Positions 42,431 through 50,811 of a stretch of 64,000 nt of DNA are shown here, in pieces. The stretch lies in NCBI RefSeq assembly GCF_002803085.1, contig NZ_NNBJ01000022.1, positions 50,853 to 114,852 on the forward strand, given 5' to 3'. Each line of letters begins with the position of its first letter. The stretch's first letter is position 1. The position numbers were made by a program, and so were the translations under genes. Below the pieces are notes generated by a model. That model saw only the letters and a program-made list of their open reading frames with translations, made no database searches and was not told the DNA's origin. Source of the DNA: Streptomyces sp. CB01201. GTDB taxonomy: Bacteria; Actinomycetota; Actinomycetes; Streptomycetales; Streptomycetaceae.

Positions 42431-43561
42431 TCAGTGGCTGAGCGACTTGAGGGCCGCCGCGTCGTACGCCGTCAGCTCGTCGAAGCGGTTGCCGAGGACC
42501 TTCGCCGCCCACTGCGGGTCCTGGAGCAGGGCCCGGCCGATGGCGACCATGTCGAACTCGTCGCGCTCCATGCGGTCCAGAAGGTTGTCGATGGCACCGA
42601 GCTCGGCGCCCTCACCGGCGAAGGCGCGGAGGAAGTCGCCGTCGAGGCCGACCGAGCCGACGGTGATGGTCGGCCGGCCGGTGAGCTTCTTGGTCCAGCC
42701 CGCCAGGTTCAGGTCCGAGCCCTCGAACTCCGGGAGCCAGTAGCGCCGCGTCGAGGCGTGGAACGCGTCCACGCCCGCGGCCGCCAGCGGGGCGAGGATC
42801 GCCTCCAGCTCCTCCGGAGTCTGCGCGAGCCGGACGTCGTAGGCCTCCTGCTTCCACTGCGAGTAGCGGAAGATCACCGGGAAGTCGGCCGGGACGCGCT
42901 CGCGGACCGCGGCCACGATCTCCGCGGCGAACTTCGTACGGGCCACCGCGTCGCCACCGTAGGCGTCGGTGCGGCGGTTGGTGCGCTCCCACAGGAACTG
43001 GTCGATCAAGTAGCCGTGGGCGCCGTGCAGTTCGACACCGTGGAAGCCGATCCGGTGCGCCTCCTGGGCGGCGTCCGCGAACGCGCCGATGACGTCATCG
43101 ATGTCGGCGAGGGTCATCGCCTTGCCGGTCCCCTCCGTACCGTCGACGCGGATCCCGGAGGGGCCGACGGCGGGTGCCTCGGGGTAGGGGGCCTCGCCCT
43201 GCTTGCGCACCATGCCTATGTGCCAGAGCTGCGGGACGATCGTGCCGCCCGCCTCGCGCACGGCCGCGGCGACCTTCGCCCAACCCGCCAGCTGGTCCTC
43301 GCCGTGGAACCGCGGCACCCGGTCGCTCTGCCCGGCGGACTCGTGCCCGACGTAGGTGCCCTCGGTGACGATCAGGCCCACGCCCGCGGCGGCACGGCTG
43401 GCGTAGTACGCCCGCACGTCCTCGCCGGGAACTCCGTCGGGGGAGAACATCCGCGTCATCGGAGCCATCGCCACGCGGTTGGGGACGGTGAGGCCGTTCA
43501 GGGTGACGGGCCGCGACAGGATCTCGGCCGCGCGTGCTGAGGTGGACGTGGTGACGGTCAT
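42431..43561 (-). CDS. Old Yellow Enzyme family NADH:flavin oxidoreductase / ene-reductase
   Basis: A 376-residue flavin-dependent TIM barrel. NRVAMAPMTRMFSPDGVP begins the FMN site, and the catalytic pair appears in FHGVELHGAHGYLIDQFL (H-G-A-H-G-Y). The C-terminus has ITVGSVGLDGDF and the MVAIGRALLQDP phosphate-binding stretch. It reduces activated C=C bonds such as enones, maleimides or quinones. GGAGG precedes the ATG at 43561. A divergent MarR regulator and its operator-like repeat suggest induction by an electrophile. Confidence 0.92.
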   Translation of the reverse strand: MTVTTSTSARAAEILSRPVTLNGLTVPNRVAMAPMTRMFSPDGVPGEDVRAYYASRAAAGVGLIVTEGTYVGHESAGQSDRVPRFHGEDQLAGWAKVAAAVREAGGTIVPQLWHIGMVRKQGEAPYPEAPAVGPSGIRVDGTEGTGKAMTLADIDDVIGAFADAAQEAHRIGFHGVELHGAHGYLIDQFLWERTNRRTDAYGGDAVARTKFAAEIVAAVRERVPADFPVIFRYSQWKQEAYDVRLAQTPEELEAILAPLAAAGVDAFHASTRRYWLPEFEGSDLNLAGWTKKLTGRPTITVGSVGLDGDFLRAFAGEGAELGAIDNLLDRMERDEFDMVAIGRALLQDPQWAAKVLGNRFDELTAYDAAALKSLSH

Positions 43562-43616
43562 GCGGGTCCTCCGGGGTGAGGCTGTGGCTCGTTGGGTGAC
43601 AACGAGAAGTGCATAG

Positions 43617-43633
43617 TACACATGGTATGTATC
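43617..43633. promoter_or_regulatory. Imperfect palindrome, probable MarR operator
   Basis: TACACAT (43617-43623), GGT, ATGTATC (43627-43633) is an imperfect inverted repeat in an AT-rich patch between the divergent ene-reductase and MarR genes. ATGCAT follows at 43635-43640. Confidence 0.5.
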
Positions 43634-43753
43634 ATGCATATTGCAGGGCTCGGGCCCGGCCCCGCGTCGTCCACCGCGCGCACGGCCCCGGCCCGCGGGT
43701 CCATCCGTCCACGGGTCCGCAATAATGAAGTGCCCTAGGGAGTGGGAGGCGAA

Positions 43754-44224
43754 GTGCTGGAAAGGCTGGAGCGGGAGCTGATGCTGCTCTCACGACACCA
43801 GGTGCTCGCCCGGCGCGAACGCGACCCCGAACGTCTGGAGCGGTCGGCCTACCTGCTGCTCAGCCGGATCGACACCCAAGGCCCCATGTCCATCGGCCAG
43901 TTGGCGGAGGCCTTCGGGCTCGACACCTCGACCGTGAACCGCCAGACGGCCGCATTGCTGCGCTGCGGCCTCGCCGAACGCGTCCCATGTCCGGACGGCG
44001 GCCTGGCACGCAAGCTGCGCATCACTGTGGAAGGCACGCGTCGGCTCGAAGCGGACCGCGAGGTCAACCGGTCCTGCCTGGCCCGAGTGGTCGCCGACTG
44101 GTCCCCGGAGGAGATAAGGGAGTTGGCGGACGTCCTGGTCCGGCTCAATCGCAGTGCGGAGGCGCTGGAAGGACGGCACTGGCCGCGCGCGGAGGAGGCG
44201 CCGGGGGGCACGTGCTCCGCATGA
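43754..44224 (+). CDS. MarR family transcriptional regulator
   Basis: About 156 residues with a winged helix: MSIGQLAEAFGLDTSTVNRQTAALLRCGLAER contains the recognition helix, and RKLRITVEGTRRLEADRE the wing and next helix. The GTG at 43754 is preferred because GGGAGG (43744-43749) precedes it; another GTG at 43742 would add four residues. It is divergent from the ene-reductase gene, with an operator-like palindrome between, so it probably represses that gene. Confidence 0.87.
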   Translation: MLERLERELMLLSRHQVLARRERDPERLERSAYLLLSRIDTQGPMSIGQLAEAFGLDTSTVNRQTAALLRCGLAERVPCPDGGLARKLRITVEGTRRLEADREVNRSCLARVVADWSPEEIRELADVLVRLNRSAEALEGRHWPRAEEAPGGTCSA

Positions 44225-44240
44225 CCCGTGAGGGGGCCCG

Positions 44241-46841
44241 TCAGGGTCCCACGAGAGGGATCGCCGGCGCCCACAGGCGGTTGCCGCCACGGTCGCGCAG
44301 CCTGCGCAGGAAGGTCAGCACGCCGGTGCCGCCGGTCGCCCACGCCAGGTCGGAGCCGATCAGCGAGTTGTCCGGGAACAGCGGCAGACAGGCGCCGCCG
44401 CTACGGGCCAGGATCAGCGCGGCGACATCCTCCGCCGCGTGCCACAGCTCGTCGTCCCCCGTGGCGACCGCGGCATCGACGAGAAGGTCGCCGACGCCCG
44501 ACAGACCACAGCACTGAGACACCAGGCTCATCCGCGGCGCGATCCGATGGCAGGCGCGGGCGCCGCTCAGCCCGAGTGCGAGCCACTCGGTGTGCTGCTC
44601 GCCGCTGCCCGCTTCGATCAGGAGAGCCGCCAGCCCCGTGAGCCCTCGGCACCAAGAGCCGTAGCGTCGGCTGGCTTCGGGGCGTTCGGCCGTTGCCAGC
44701 AGGCCCGGCACACGGGCTGCGAGGCTGTCCAGGCCGGCGAGGGCTGCCGCGCGCACCACAGGGTCGGCGGTGACGCGCTGATACGCGTACAGGAAATGGA
44801 TGATGCCCGCCGCGCCGTGGGCGAAGCCGAGTTCGTACGCCGCGTCCGACGAGGCCGCCGGACGCGAGGGTTCCGGGGCCGTGCCGGGCATCTCGGACTG
44901 CCGGGCCAGGAGCGTGGTGGCGCAGTCGCCCGCCATCGTCAGATGGCGGGCCGCGTCGGTGGGGCGTCCGTCCGCCTCGGCACGGGCCGCCAGGATCAGG
45001 TGGCCCGTCCCGGTTCCCGCGGTTCCACCGATCTGGTCGCCGGTGTCGTCGGGCGGGGCCGGATCGCAGGGTGGTGCCTCGATGGGACCCTTGGCGGCTG
45101 CCAGGAACAGGTCGACGCCGGTGCGGCCGATGTACAGGGCCGCGCTCAGCCGGGGCAGTTCGGGATGGCGCGCGCTCTGATCGGCCAATTCGGCAACGGC
45201 CCGCGGCACGCCCGGCCGGTCCAGGTGGTGCAGCAGTTCCAGACCGACGCCTGCCGCGCCCGCGTACAGGGTGAGCGACGAGCCGGGGTGATGGGTGCCC
45301 GGCCCGGCACACAGGTGGGGTGCCGCGTCCACGCTCCTCGCGACCGTGTGGCCGATCACCTCGTCCAGGAGCCCGGGGGAGGGGCGCGGCACGGACGGTG
45401 TGCCACGCCTGCCGGGCAGAGCGGGCAGGCCCGCCGCGAACCGCCGTGCGGCGGTGGTCCGTTCGGCCGGGTCGAAGCTCATCAGTCCGCCGACCAGGTC
45501 ACGCAGCTGCCGCAGGGCGGCGCCGGGCGCGGCGGTGGCCAGGCATGCCAGTGTCCGGTCGCGGTTGATCGTGTGGTCGGGGTCGACGACCACCGGGTCC
45601 ATGCCGGTGAGCGCGTAATGCAGGGTGGCGCCGAGCGCGTAGAGGTCGTCGGCGGGCTCGGGTCGGATGCCGGGACGGTATACCGGGAGGGAATAGCCGG
45701 GTGTCCCGCCGGCCGGGCGGAAGCCGTCGAGGGCGCTGATCCCGAAGTCGACGAGCCGGGCGGCTCCGCCGGGGCCGAGCACCACGTTGCGCGGCTTGAG
45801 GTCGCCGACGACCACCGCGCGGTCATGGACCCCATCGAGAACGGCCATCAACTGGAGCGCCAGCAAAGCGAGTTCCGCGGCCCCGCGATCACCGCGAGCC
45901 GCGTAGGGCCCGTTGTCGAGCACGTCGCGGCACAGGTCCGCCGGCCCGCAGTCGGTCATGACGAGGTACTCGTCGTCACCGTGCCTCACGTGGTCGACGA
46001 CACGTGGCACGCCGTCCGTGCCGTCGAGCGCCACCAGCACCCGGTGCTCGTGGCGCAGTCGGTCGCGTGCGTCGATCCCCTGCTCGTCCTCCGCCACGTA
46101 CGGCCTGGCCTGTTTGATGACCACCCGATCGTCGGTGGTCGCGTCCACGCCCCGGTACACATCCCCCCGCGGTGAGCGCACGATGCCCGTGGTGATCCGG
46201 TAGCGGCCGCCCACGAGCCGGGTGCCGGGGACCGCGTCGGGGGCGGGACGACCGAACGGGTCGCTGGCCCACGGGGGTTGGCGGTAGCGGGCACCCCCTT
46301 GGGCGCTGAAGGCCCGGCCGTCCGGGCCGACCAGGACGGACGCTCGGCCATCGGGCGCGCTGATCCGGAAGGGCCCGTACCGGTAGTGCACCGGTGAGCC
46401 GACCCGCACCCGGCGGTCGCTGAGTACGCGGGGGCCCGTGCGGCCCTCCAGGACGTCGGCCAGTTCGTTGGCGATCGCCGCGAAATCCCGTTCGCGCGGA
46501 TAGACGGTGGCTGCCTTGCCCACGAGGTGGGGGTGCCGCTCGCCCCCGTTGAGGTCCCGCAGCACGGACGGGCTGACCGCGAACTTCGCGTCGCAGGTGT
46601 GCCGCAGCAGAACCGGAACGACCAGGCCCACGGTGTCGAGGAGGTCCTCGGCGCGGGTGGAGATGTGGAGCTTCCAGCCGTGCTCGCGCACCGGCATGCC
46701 CGGGTCCAGCAGATAGAGCCAGCACTCGTCCGAGGCGAGGCGTCGAGGGGCTCCGGCCAGCAGCTCTTCGAGGCGCCGCCGCAGGCCGGCGGCGTCGTCG
46801 GGGTCCAGGTCCGGTACGTCGTCGCGGTGGGCCGGTCGCAT
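44241..46841 (-). CDS. Class IV lanthionine synthetase LanL with three-cysteine zinc site
   Basis: An 866-residue trifunctional enzyme. Residues 1-210 correspond to the phosphothreonine/serine lyase domain (ECWLYLLDPG, HGWKLHISTRAEDLLDT). Residues about 225-480 are a Ser/Thr-kinase-like domain with the lysine in VVIKQARPY, the catalytic loop GDLKPRN and DFG (VDFGIS). Residues about 500-866 are a LanC cyclase with zinc ligands Cys731 (SWCRG) and Cys777-Cys778 (SQCCGLSG). Class III enzymes lack these ligands, so this is class IV; the CCG form instead of CHG resembles the ProcM-type cyclases. It would dehydrate and cyclise the precursor encoded upstream at 47189-47034. No transporter or protease gene is adjacent. 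Confidence 0.88.
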   Translation of the reverse strand: MRPAHRDDVPDLDPDDAAGLRRRLEELLAGAPRRLASDECWLYLLDPGMPVREHGWKLHISTRAEDLLDTVGLVVPVLLRHTCDAKFAVSPSVLRDLNGGERHPHLVGKAATVYPRERDFAAIANELADVLEGRTGPRVLSDRRVRVGSPVHYRYGPFRISAPDGRASVLVGPDGRAFSAQGGARYRQPPWASDPFGRPAPDAVPGTRLVGGRYRITTGIVRSPRGDVYRGVDATTDDRVVIKQARPYVAEDEQGIDARDRLRHEHRVLVALDGTDGVPRVVDHVRHGDDEYLVMTDCGPADLCRDVLDNGPYAARGDRGAAELALLALQLMAVLDGVHDRAVVVGDLKPRNVVLGPGGAARLVDFGISALDGFRPAGGTPGYSLPVYRPGIRPEPADDLYALGATLHYALTGMDPVVVDPDHTINRDRTLACLATAAPGAALRQLRDLVGGLMSFDPAERTTAARRFAAGLPALPGRRGTPSVPRPSPGLLDEVIGHTVARSVDAAPHLCAGPGTHHPGSSLTLYAGAAGVGLELLHHLDRPGVPRAVAELADQSARHPELPRLSAALYIGRTGVDLFLAAAKGPIEAPPCDPAPPDDTGDQIGGTAGTGTGHLILAARAEADGRPTDAARHLTMAGDCATTLLARQSEMPGTAPEPSRPAASSDAAYELGFAHGAAGIIHFLYAYQRVTADPVVRAAALAGLDSLAARVPGLLATAERPEASRRYGSWCRGLTGLAALLIEAGSGEQHTEWLALGLSGARACHRIAPRMSLVSQCCGLSGVGDLLVDAAVATGDDELWHAAEDVAALILARSGGACLPLFPDNSLIGSDLAWATGGTGVLTFLRRLRDRGGNRLWAPAIPLVGP

Positions 46842-46994
46842 GTGCTCCCCGTTCCCCCTTCCCTGGCTCCCGTTTCCTGCTTCCCGTTCTCGCGTCTTCG
46901 CCCTGTTCTTCGTCCGTTGCCCGGTCCGCGTCCTCGTGCGGCACGGTGTCGCCCGGGAGCGCCCGATTCTGCCGCTGTGCGCGGGAGTGCCGTG

Positions 46995-47022
46995 CCGCTG
47001 CGGCCGTAAGGGGCCGCAGCGG
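46995..47022 (-). terminator. Attenuator hairpin between lanthipeptide precursor and synthetase
   Basis: Arms CCGCTGCGGCC (46995-47005) and GGCCGCAGCGG (47012-47022) pair perfectly over 11 bp with a 6-nt loop, starting 11 nt past the precursor stop. Such hairpins give excess precursor over enzyme in RiPP operons. Confidence 0.7.
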
Positions 47023-47033
47023 GAGGGCGGGCC

Positions 47034-47189
47034 TCAGTCGCAGGCGACCCGGGTGGTGGCCGTGGGCCACGGGTCGGCGAGGCAGGCCTCGATGCGGCGA
47101 CCGGTGTCCGCGTCGTCCTCGAACTCGATGAGCTGCTCCTCCATGTCGAGCGGTTCCGCTTCGCGAATCTGGAGCTCCAGGGGGCTCAT
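47034..47189 (-). CDS. Class IV lanthipeptide precursor peptide
   Basis: A 51-residue peptide starting MSPLELQIREAEPLD after GGAAGGA. The leader (about 1-30) is acidic and contains L-E-L-Q near the start, recalling the L-L-D-L-Q recognition motif of class III leaders. The C-terminal part, ACLADPWPTATTRVACD (residues 35-51), has two cysteines (36 and 50) and three threonines (43, 45, 46), with Thr29 upstream, allowing one or two (methyl)lanthionine rings. It is on the same strand as, and directly upstream of, the LanL gene, with an attenuator hairpin between. The leader cleavage site is not evident. Confidence 0.78.
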   Translation of the reverse strand: MSPLELQIREAEPLDMEEQLIEFEDDADTGRRIEACLADPWPTATTRVACD

Positions 47190-47451
47190 GGCGATCCTTC
47201 CTGCTAGTCCCGGTGAAATGCACAGGTGATCTCGTCCTGCGTAGGTACAGGGCGCTGTGCACTGGTCGACGGCATATGCACCGTCGGTTCGAACAGCAGG
47301 AGCCACTACAGCCGAAGCGGGGCCCGGACCCAAGCCGGTCGAAAAGAAAGCCGACAGGAAACCAGCCAGGAACCAGGCAGGAATCCAGGGGGACATGGTG
47401 CGTGGCCCGGCGGAGCGCGAGGTCGGTCGACCCCGCTCCGGCCGAGGGCGC

Positions 47452-47467
47452 TGTTCCACGTGAAACA
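47452..47467. other. parS-like site (ParB binding sequence)
   Basis: TGTTCCACGTGAAACA differs from the parS consensus TGTTTCACGTGAAACA at one base of 16. Streptomyces ParB binds many such sites, clustered around the chromosomal origin. It lies in an intergenic region between the lanthipeptide precursor and the DUF4097 gene, as typical sites do. Confidence 0.75.
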
Positions 47468-47570
47468 GGCTGAAACCGCAGTGAGGCGACGCTGAAACCC
47501 GCGCGGCTCATTCTCCTCAGGACAACGCGGCCAAGAGGTCGCGAAGGGCAACGAGAAGATGGAGCACGTC

Positions 47571-48239
47571 ATGCAGAAGTTCGCCACCGCCGCCCCCGTG
47601 ACCGCAGTCCTCGACATCCCCGCCGGGCGGGTTCGGGTCACTGCGACCGCTGAGGGCAGTGCCACCGTCGAGGTCAAGCCGGCGGACGCCTCGAAGGGCC
47701 GTGATGTGAGGGCCGCGGAGCAGACCGGGATCGTCTTCGTGAACGGGGTCCTGCGCATCGCGACCCCGATGAGGAATCAGCTCTTCGGCAGCTCGGGCGC
47801 CGTGGACGTGTTCGTCCAACTCCCCTCCGGCTCACGGATCGTGGCCAAGGCGGGTGCCGCCGAGTTGCGCACGTCCGGTTCTCTCGGCGACGTGACCTTC
47901 GACGGCGCGTACGGCGTCGTACAGGTCGAGGAGGCCGCCAGCCTGCGGTTGAGCGTGCACGCCGGGGACGTGCAGATCGGCCGGCTCGCCGGTGACGGTG
48001 AGATCACCGTGGCGGCGGGCGACATCCACGTCATGGAGGCCGCACGCGGCGCGCTCACGCTGGACACCGGTTTCGGGACGATCACGGTCGGCGCGGCCCA
48101 TGAGACCTCGGCGACCCTGGCCGCGGACACCCACTACGGCCGTGTCCGCAATGCGCTCAGGAACGCCGATGGCTCGGCGGCCACCCTGAACATCCACGCG
48201 AGCACCGCGTGCGGCGACATCACCGCACGCAGCCTGTGA
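47571..48239 (+). CDS. DUF4097 domain protein
   Basis: A 222-residue protein built almost entirely of short beta strands (ITVAAGDIHVMEAARGALTL, LDTGFGTITVGAA), the repetitive solenoid pattern of DUF4097/DUF4098. It has no signal peptide. In streptomycetes such proteins are common and uncharacterised. The ATG at 47571 is preferred because GGAG precedes it; an in-frame ATG lies at 47559. Confidence 0.82.
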   Translation: MQKFATAAPVTAVLDIPAGRVRVTATAEGSATVEVKPADASKGRDVRAAEQTGIVFVNGVLRIATPMRNQLFGSSGAVDVFVQLPSGSRIVAKAGAAELRTSGSLGDVTFDGAYGVVQVEEAASLRLSVHAGDVQIGRLAGDGEITVAAGDIHVMEAARGALTLDTGFGTITVGAAHETSATLAADTHYGRVRNALRNADGSAATLNIHASTACGDITARSL

Positions 48240-48248
48240 GCGAGGAGG

Positions 48249-49625
48249 TCAGGACTTGGCGAGGACGGGGGTGGCGTCGGCCTGCGCAGCGCGGTCCGGT
48301 TCGCCATCGGGCTCGGGGATTCCGGTACGCAGCACCCGGTTGACGCGTTCGGTGTCCAGAGCCCGTTCCCAGCGGGCGACGACGAGGGTGGCGACGCTGT
48401 TGCCGGCGAGGTTGGTCAGGGCACGGCATTCGGACATGAACTTGTCGATGCCGAAGACCAGCATGATGCCGGCGGCGGGGACGGTGCCGACGCTGGAGAG
48501 CGTGGCGGCCAGGGCGATGAACCCCGCACCCGTGACGCCGCCGGAGCCCTTGGAAGTCAGGATCATGACCGCGAGCAGGCCCAGTTGCTGACCGATGGTG
48601 AGCGGGGTGTCGGTGGCCTGGGCGATGTAGACGGCGGCCAGGGAGAGGTAGATGGAGCTGCCGTCGAGGTTGAAGGAGTATCCGGTCGGCACGGTCAGGC
48701 CGACGATGTCGCGCCGGACTCCGAGCCCTTCGAGCTTCACCATGGCACGGGGCAGGACGCTTTCGGACGACGAGGTGCCCAGGACGACGAGGAATTCCTC
48801 GCGCAGATAGCGCAGCAGCCTGAAGACGCTGATCCGCAGCAGGGCGAGGACACCGCCGAGCACGACCACGACGAAGAACAGGGAGGTGCCGTAGAAAACG
48901 GCGATGAGGCGGCCGAGACTGGTCAGGGTCGAGACGCCGTACTTGCCGATGGTGAAGGCCATGGCGCCGAAAGCGCCGACGGGGGCGGCGAGCATGATGT
49001 AGTGCAGGATCTTGAAGACGACCGTGCTCAGCCGGTTGATGCCGTCGACGAGCGGCTCTCCGACGGGCCCCACGGCTTTGAGTGCGACGCCGAACAGGAC
49101 GGCGAAGAAGATGACTTGGAGGATGTTGCCCTCGGCGAATGCTCCGATCGCGCTGGAGGGCACGATGTCGGTGAGGAAGTGCCACCAGCTCTGGTTCTCT
49201 CCGCTCTTGACGTACTGAGCGGCATCGCCGGACAGGTGGAGGGCACCAGGGTGCGCGTGCACCCCGGAACCGGGCTGGAACAGGTTCACCGCGGTCAGGC
49301 CCACGGCGAGCGCGACCAGGGTCCCCGCCTGGAAGTAGACCAAGGACTTCAGCCCGACCCGGCCGACCCGGCGCAAGCTGTCGACACCGCCGATGCCGGC
49401 GACGATCGTGAGGAAGACGATCGGCGTGATCAGCATTTTGATCGCGGAGACGAACGTGGTCCCGACCGGCTCCAGGGCGATGCCCACGGACGGCCGGAGC
49501 CAGCCGGTCAGGATGCCGGCGACGATCGCGATCAGGACCCAGGAGTACAGCTGCCGGTACCAGGGCCTGGGCCGTGGGGTTTCCGTCGGAGTGGCAGGAG
49601 TGGAAGGTGGTGCGGTTGCTGCCAT
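48249..49625 (-). CDS. Dicarboxylate/cation symporter DctA-like (DAACS family)
   Basis: A 458-residue membrane protein of the DctA/GltP family. The landmark motifs LGTSSSESVLPRAMVKLE (serine-rich hairpin), PTGYSFNLDGSSIYLSLAA and MILTSKGSGGVTGAGFI are present. It imports C4-dicarboxylates with protons or sodium. GGAGAAA precedes the ATG. The tartrate-dehydrogenase-like gene lies 61 bp upstream on the same strand, so tartrate or malate uptake followed by oxidation is the likely joint task. Confidence 0.93.
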   Translation of the reverse strand: MAATAPPSTPATPTETPRPRPWYRQLYSWVLIAIVAGILTGWLRPSVGIALEPVGTTFVSAIKMLITPIVFLTIVAGIGGVDSLRRVGRVGLKSLVYFQAGTLVALAVGLTAVNLFQPGSGVHAHPGALHLSGDAAQYVKSGENQSWWHFLTDIVPSSAIGAFAEGNILQVIFFAVLFGVALKAVGPVGEPLVDGINRLSTVVFKILHYIMLAAPVGAFGAMAFTIGKYGVSTLTSLGRLIAVFYGTSLFFVVVVLGGVLALLRISVFRLLRYLREEFLVVLGTSSSESVLPRAMVKLEGLGVRRDIVGLTVPTGYSFNLDGSSIYLSLAAVYIAQATDTPLTIGQQLGLLAVMILTSKGSGGVTGAGFIALAATLSSVGTVPAAGIMLVFGIDKFMSECRALTNLAGNSVATLVVARWERALDTERVNRVLRTGIPEPDGEPDRAAQADATPVLAKS

Positions 49626-49686
49626 GGCGTTTCTCCTCGTCGAGGAACGTGGACGCAACCGGGACGCGACCCCGGCCGTGCGCGTG

Positions 49687-50742
49687 TCAGAGAAGCCCGA
49701 GGAGCTTGTCCGTGAATTCGGCGGTGGTGGCGTCGCCGCCCAGGTCGGGGGTGCGCACGTCGGACTTGGCGAGCACGGCGGCGATGGCATCGGTGACATC
49801 CTCGGCCGCTTCACCGTGGCCCAGATGGTCGAGCATCAGCGCCGCCGACCAGATCGCCCCGAGAGGGTTGGCGATGCCGCGCCCGGCGATGTCGGGGGCG
49901 GACCCGTGGACCGGCTCGAACATGGACGGGAAGGCGCGCTCGGGGTTGAGGTTGGCGGCCGGCGCGATCCCGATGGAACCGGCCACGGCGGCGGCCAGAT
50001 CACTGAGGATGTCACCGAAGAGATTGGAGGCTACGACCACGTCGAAGCGGGCCGGATCGAGGACGAACTTGGCTGCCAGCGCGTCGATGTGCTCCTGGTC
50101 CCACGTCACCTGTGGGTGATCGGCGCCGCGCTCGGCGACCAACTCGTCCCAGAACGGCATGGTGTGCACGATGCCGTTGGACTTGGTGGCCGAGGTGAGC
50201 CTGCCGCCGCGGCGGGCGGCCAGCTCGAAGGCGTAGTCGAGGACGCGGGTCACCCCCGCGCGGGTGAACACGGCCTCCTGCACGGCCATTTCCTCCGGAA
50301 AGCCCCGGTTGAGCCGCCCGCCGATCTCGCTGTACTCGCCCTCGACGTTCTCGCGGACGACGACGAAGTCGACCTCCCCGGGGCCCGCGCCGCGCAGCGG
50401 ACTCTCGACTCCCTCGAAGACACGGATGGGACGGAGATTGACGTACTGGCGAAAGCCGCGCCGGATCGGGATCAGCAGTCCCCACAGGGAGACGTGGTCG
50501 GCAACTCCCGGGTAGCCGACCGCACCGAGCAGGATGGCGTCCTTGTCGCGCAGCTGGTCGAGGCCGTCGTCGGGCATCATCGCGCCCTCGCGGACGTAAC
50601 GCTCGCACGACCAGTCGTAGGAGGTGTACGAGAAGCCGAAACCGTGGCGGGCCCCGACGGCGTCGAGCACCTGCCGGGCAGGTGGCAGGACCTCGGCTCC
50701 GATGCCGTCGCCGGGGATCAGAGCGATGTGGTGGTTGGTCAT
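49687..50742 (-). CDS. Tartrate dehydrogenase/decarboxylase-like, isopropylmalate dehydrogenase family
   Basis: A 351-residue NAD-dependent beta-decarboxylating dehydrogenase. ALIPGDGIGAEVLPPARQVL starts the fold, VVVRENVEGEYSEIGG carries substrate residues, SDLAAAVAGSIGIAPAANL and FEPVHGSAPDIAGRGIANPL complete the metal and NAD sites. The YDWSCERY block is typical of tartrate/D-malate dehydrogenases. The ATG has no Shine-Dalgarno; a perfect inverted repeat abuts it upstream. The genomic neighbours LysR and DctA fit tartrate or D-malate catabolism. Confidence 0.88.
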   Translation of the reverse strand: MTNHHIALIPGDGIGAEVLPPARQVLDAVGARHGFGFSYTSYDWSCERYVREGAMMPDDGLDQLRDKDAILLGAVGYPGVADHVSLWGLLIPIRRGFRQYVNLRPIRVFEGVESPLRGAGPGEVDFVVVRENVEGEYSEIGGRLNRGFPEEMAVQEAVFTRAGVTRVLDYAFELAARRGGRLTSATKSNGIVHTMPFWDELVAERGADHPQVTWDQEHIDALAAKFVLDPARFDVVVASNLFGDILSDLAAAVAGSIGIAPAANLNPERAFPSMFEPVHGSAPDIAGRGIANPLGAIWSAALMLDHLGHGEAAEDVTDAIAAVLAKSDVRTPDLGGDATTAEFTDKLLGLL

Positions 50743-50765
50743 GGCCCGATTGCAGCAATCGGGCC
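50743..50765. promoter_or_regulatory. Perfect inverted repeat abutting the tartrate dehydrogenase start
   Basis: GGCCCGATTGC (50743-50753) and GCAATCGGGCC (50755-50765) are perfect complements about a single central base. The inner part ATTGC-N-GCAAT fits a LysR-type T-N11-A box. In the mRNA it would fold into a hairpin directly before the start codon. Confidence 0.65.
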
Positions 50766-50811
50766 ACGTGCCCGTCCAAGACGCTCTGCCGATCTGCCTC
50801 ATAGGACCCGC

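Noticed and set aside
44241..46841. Class III (LanKC) assignment
   Set aside because: Class III cyclase domains lack zinc ligands; here C731, C777 and C778 are present, pointing to class IV.
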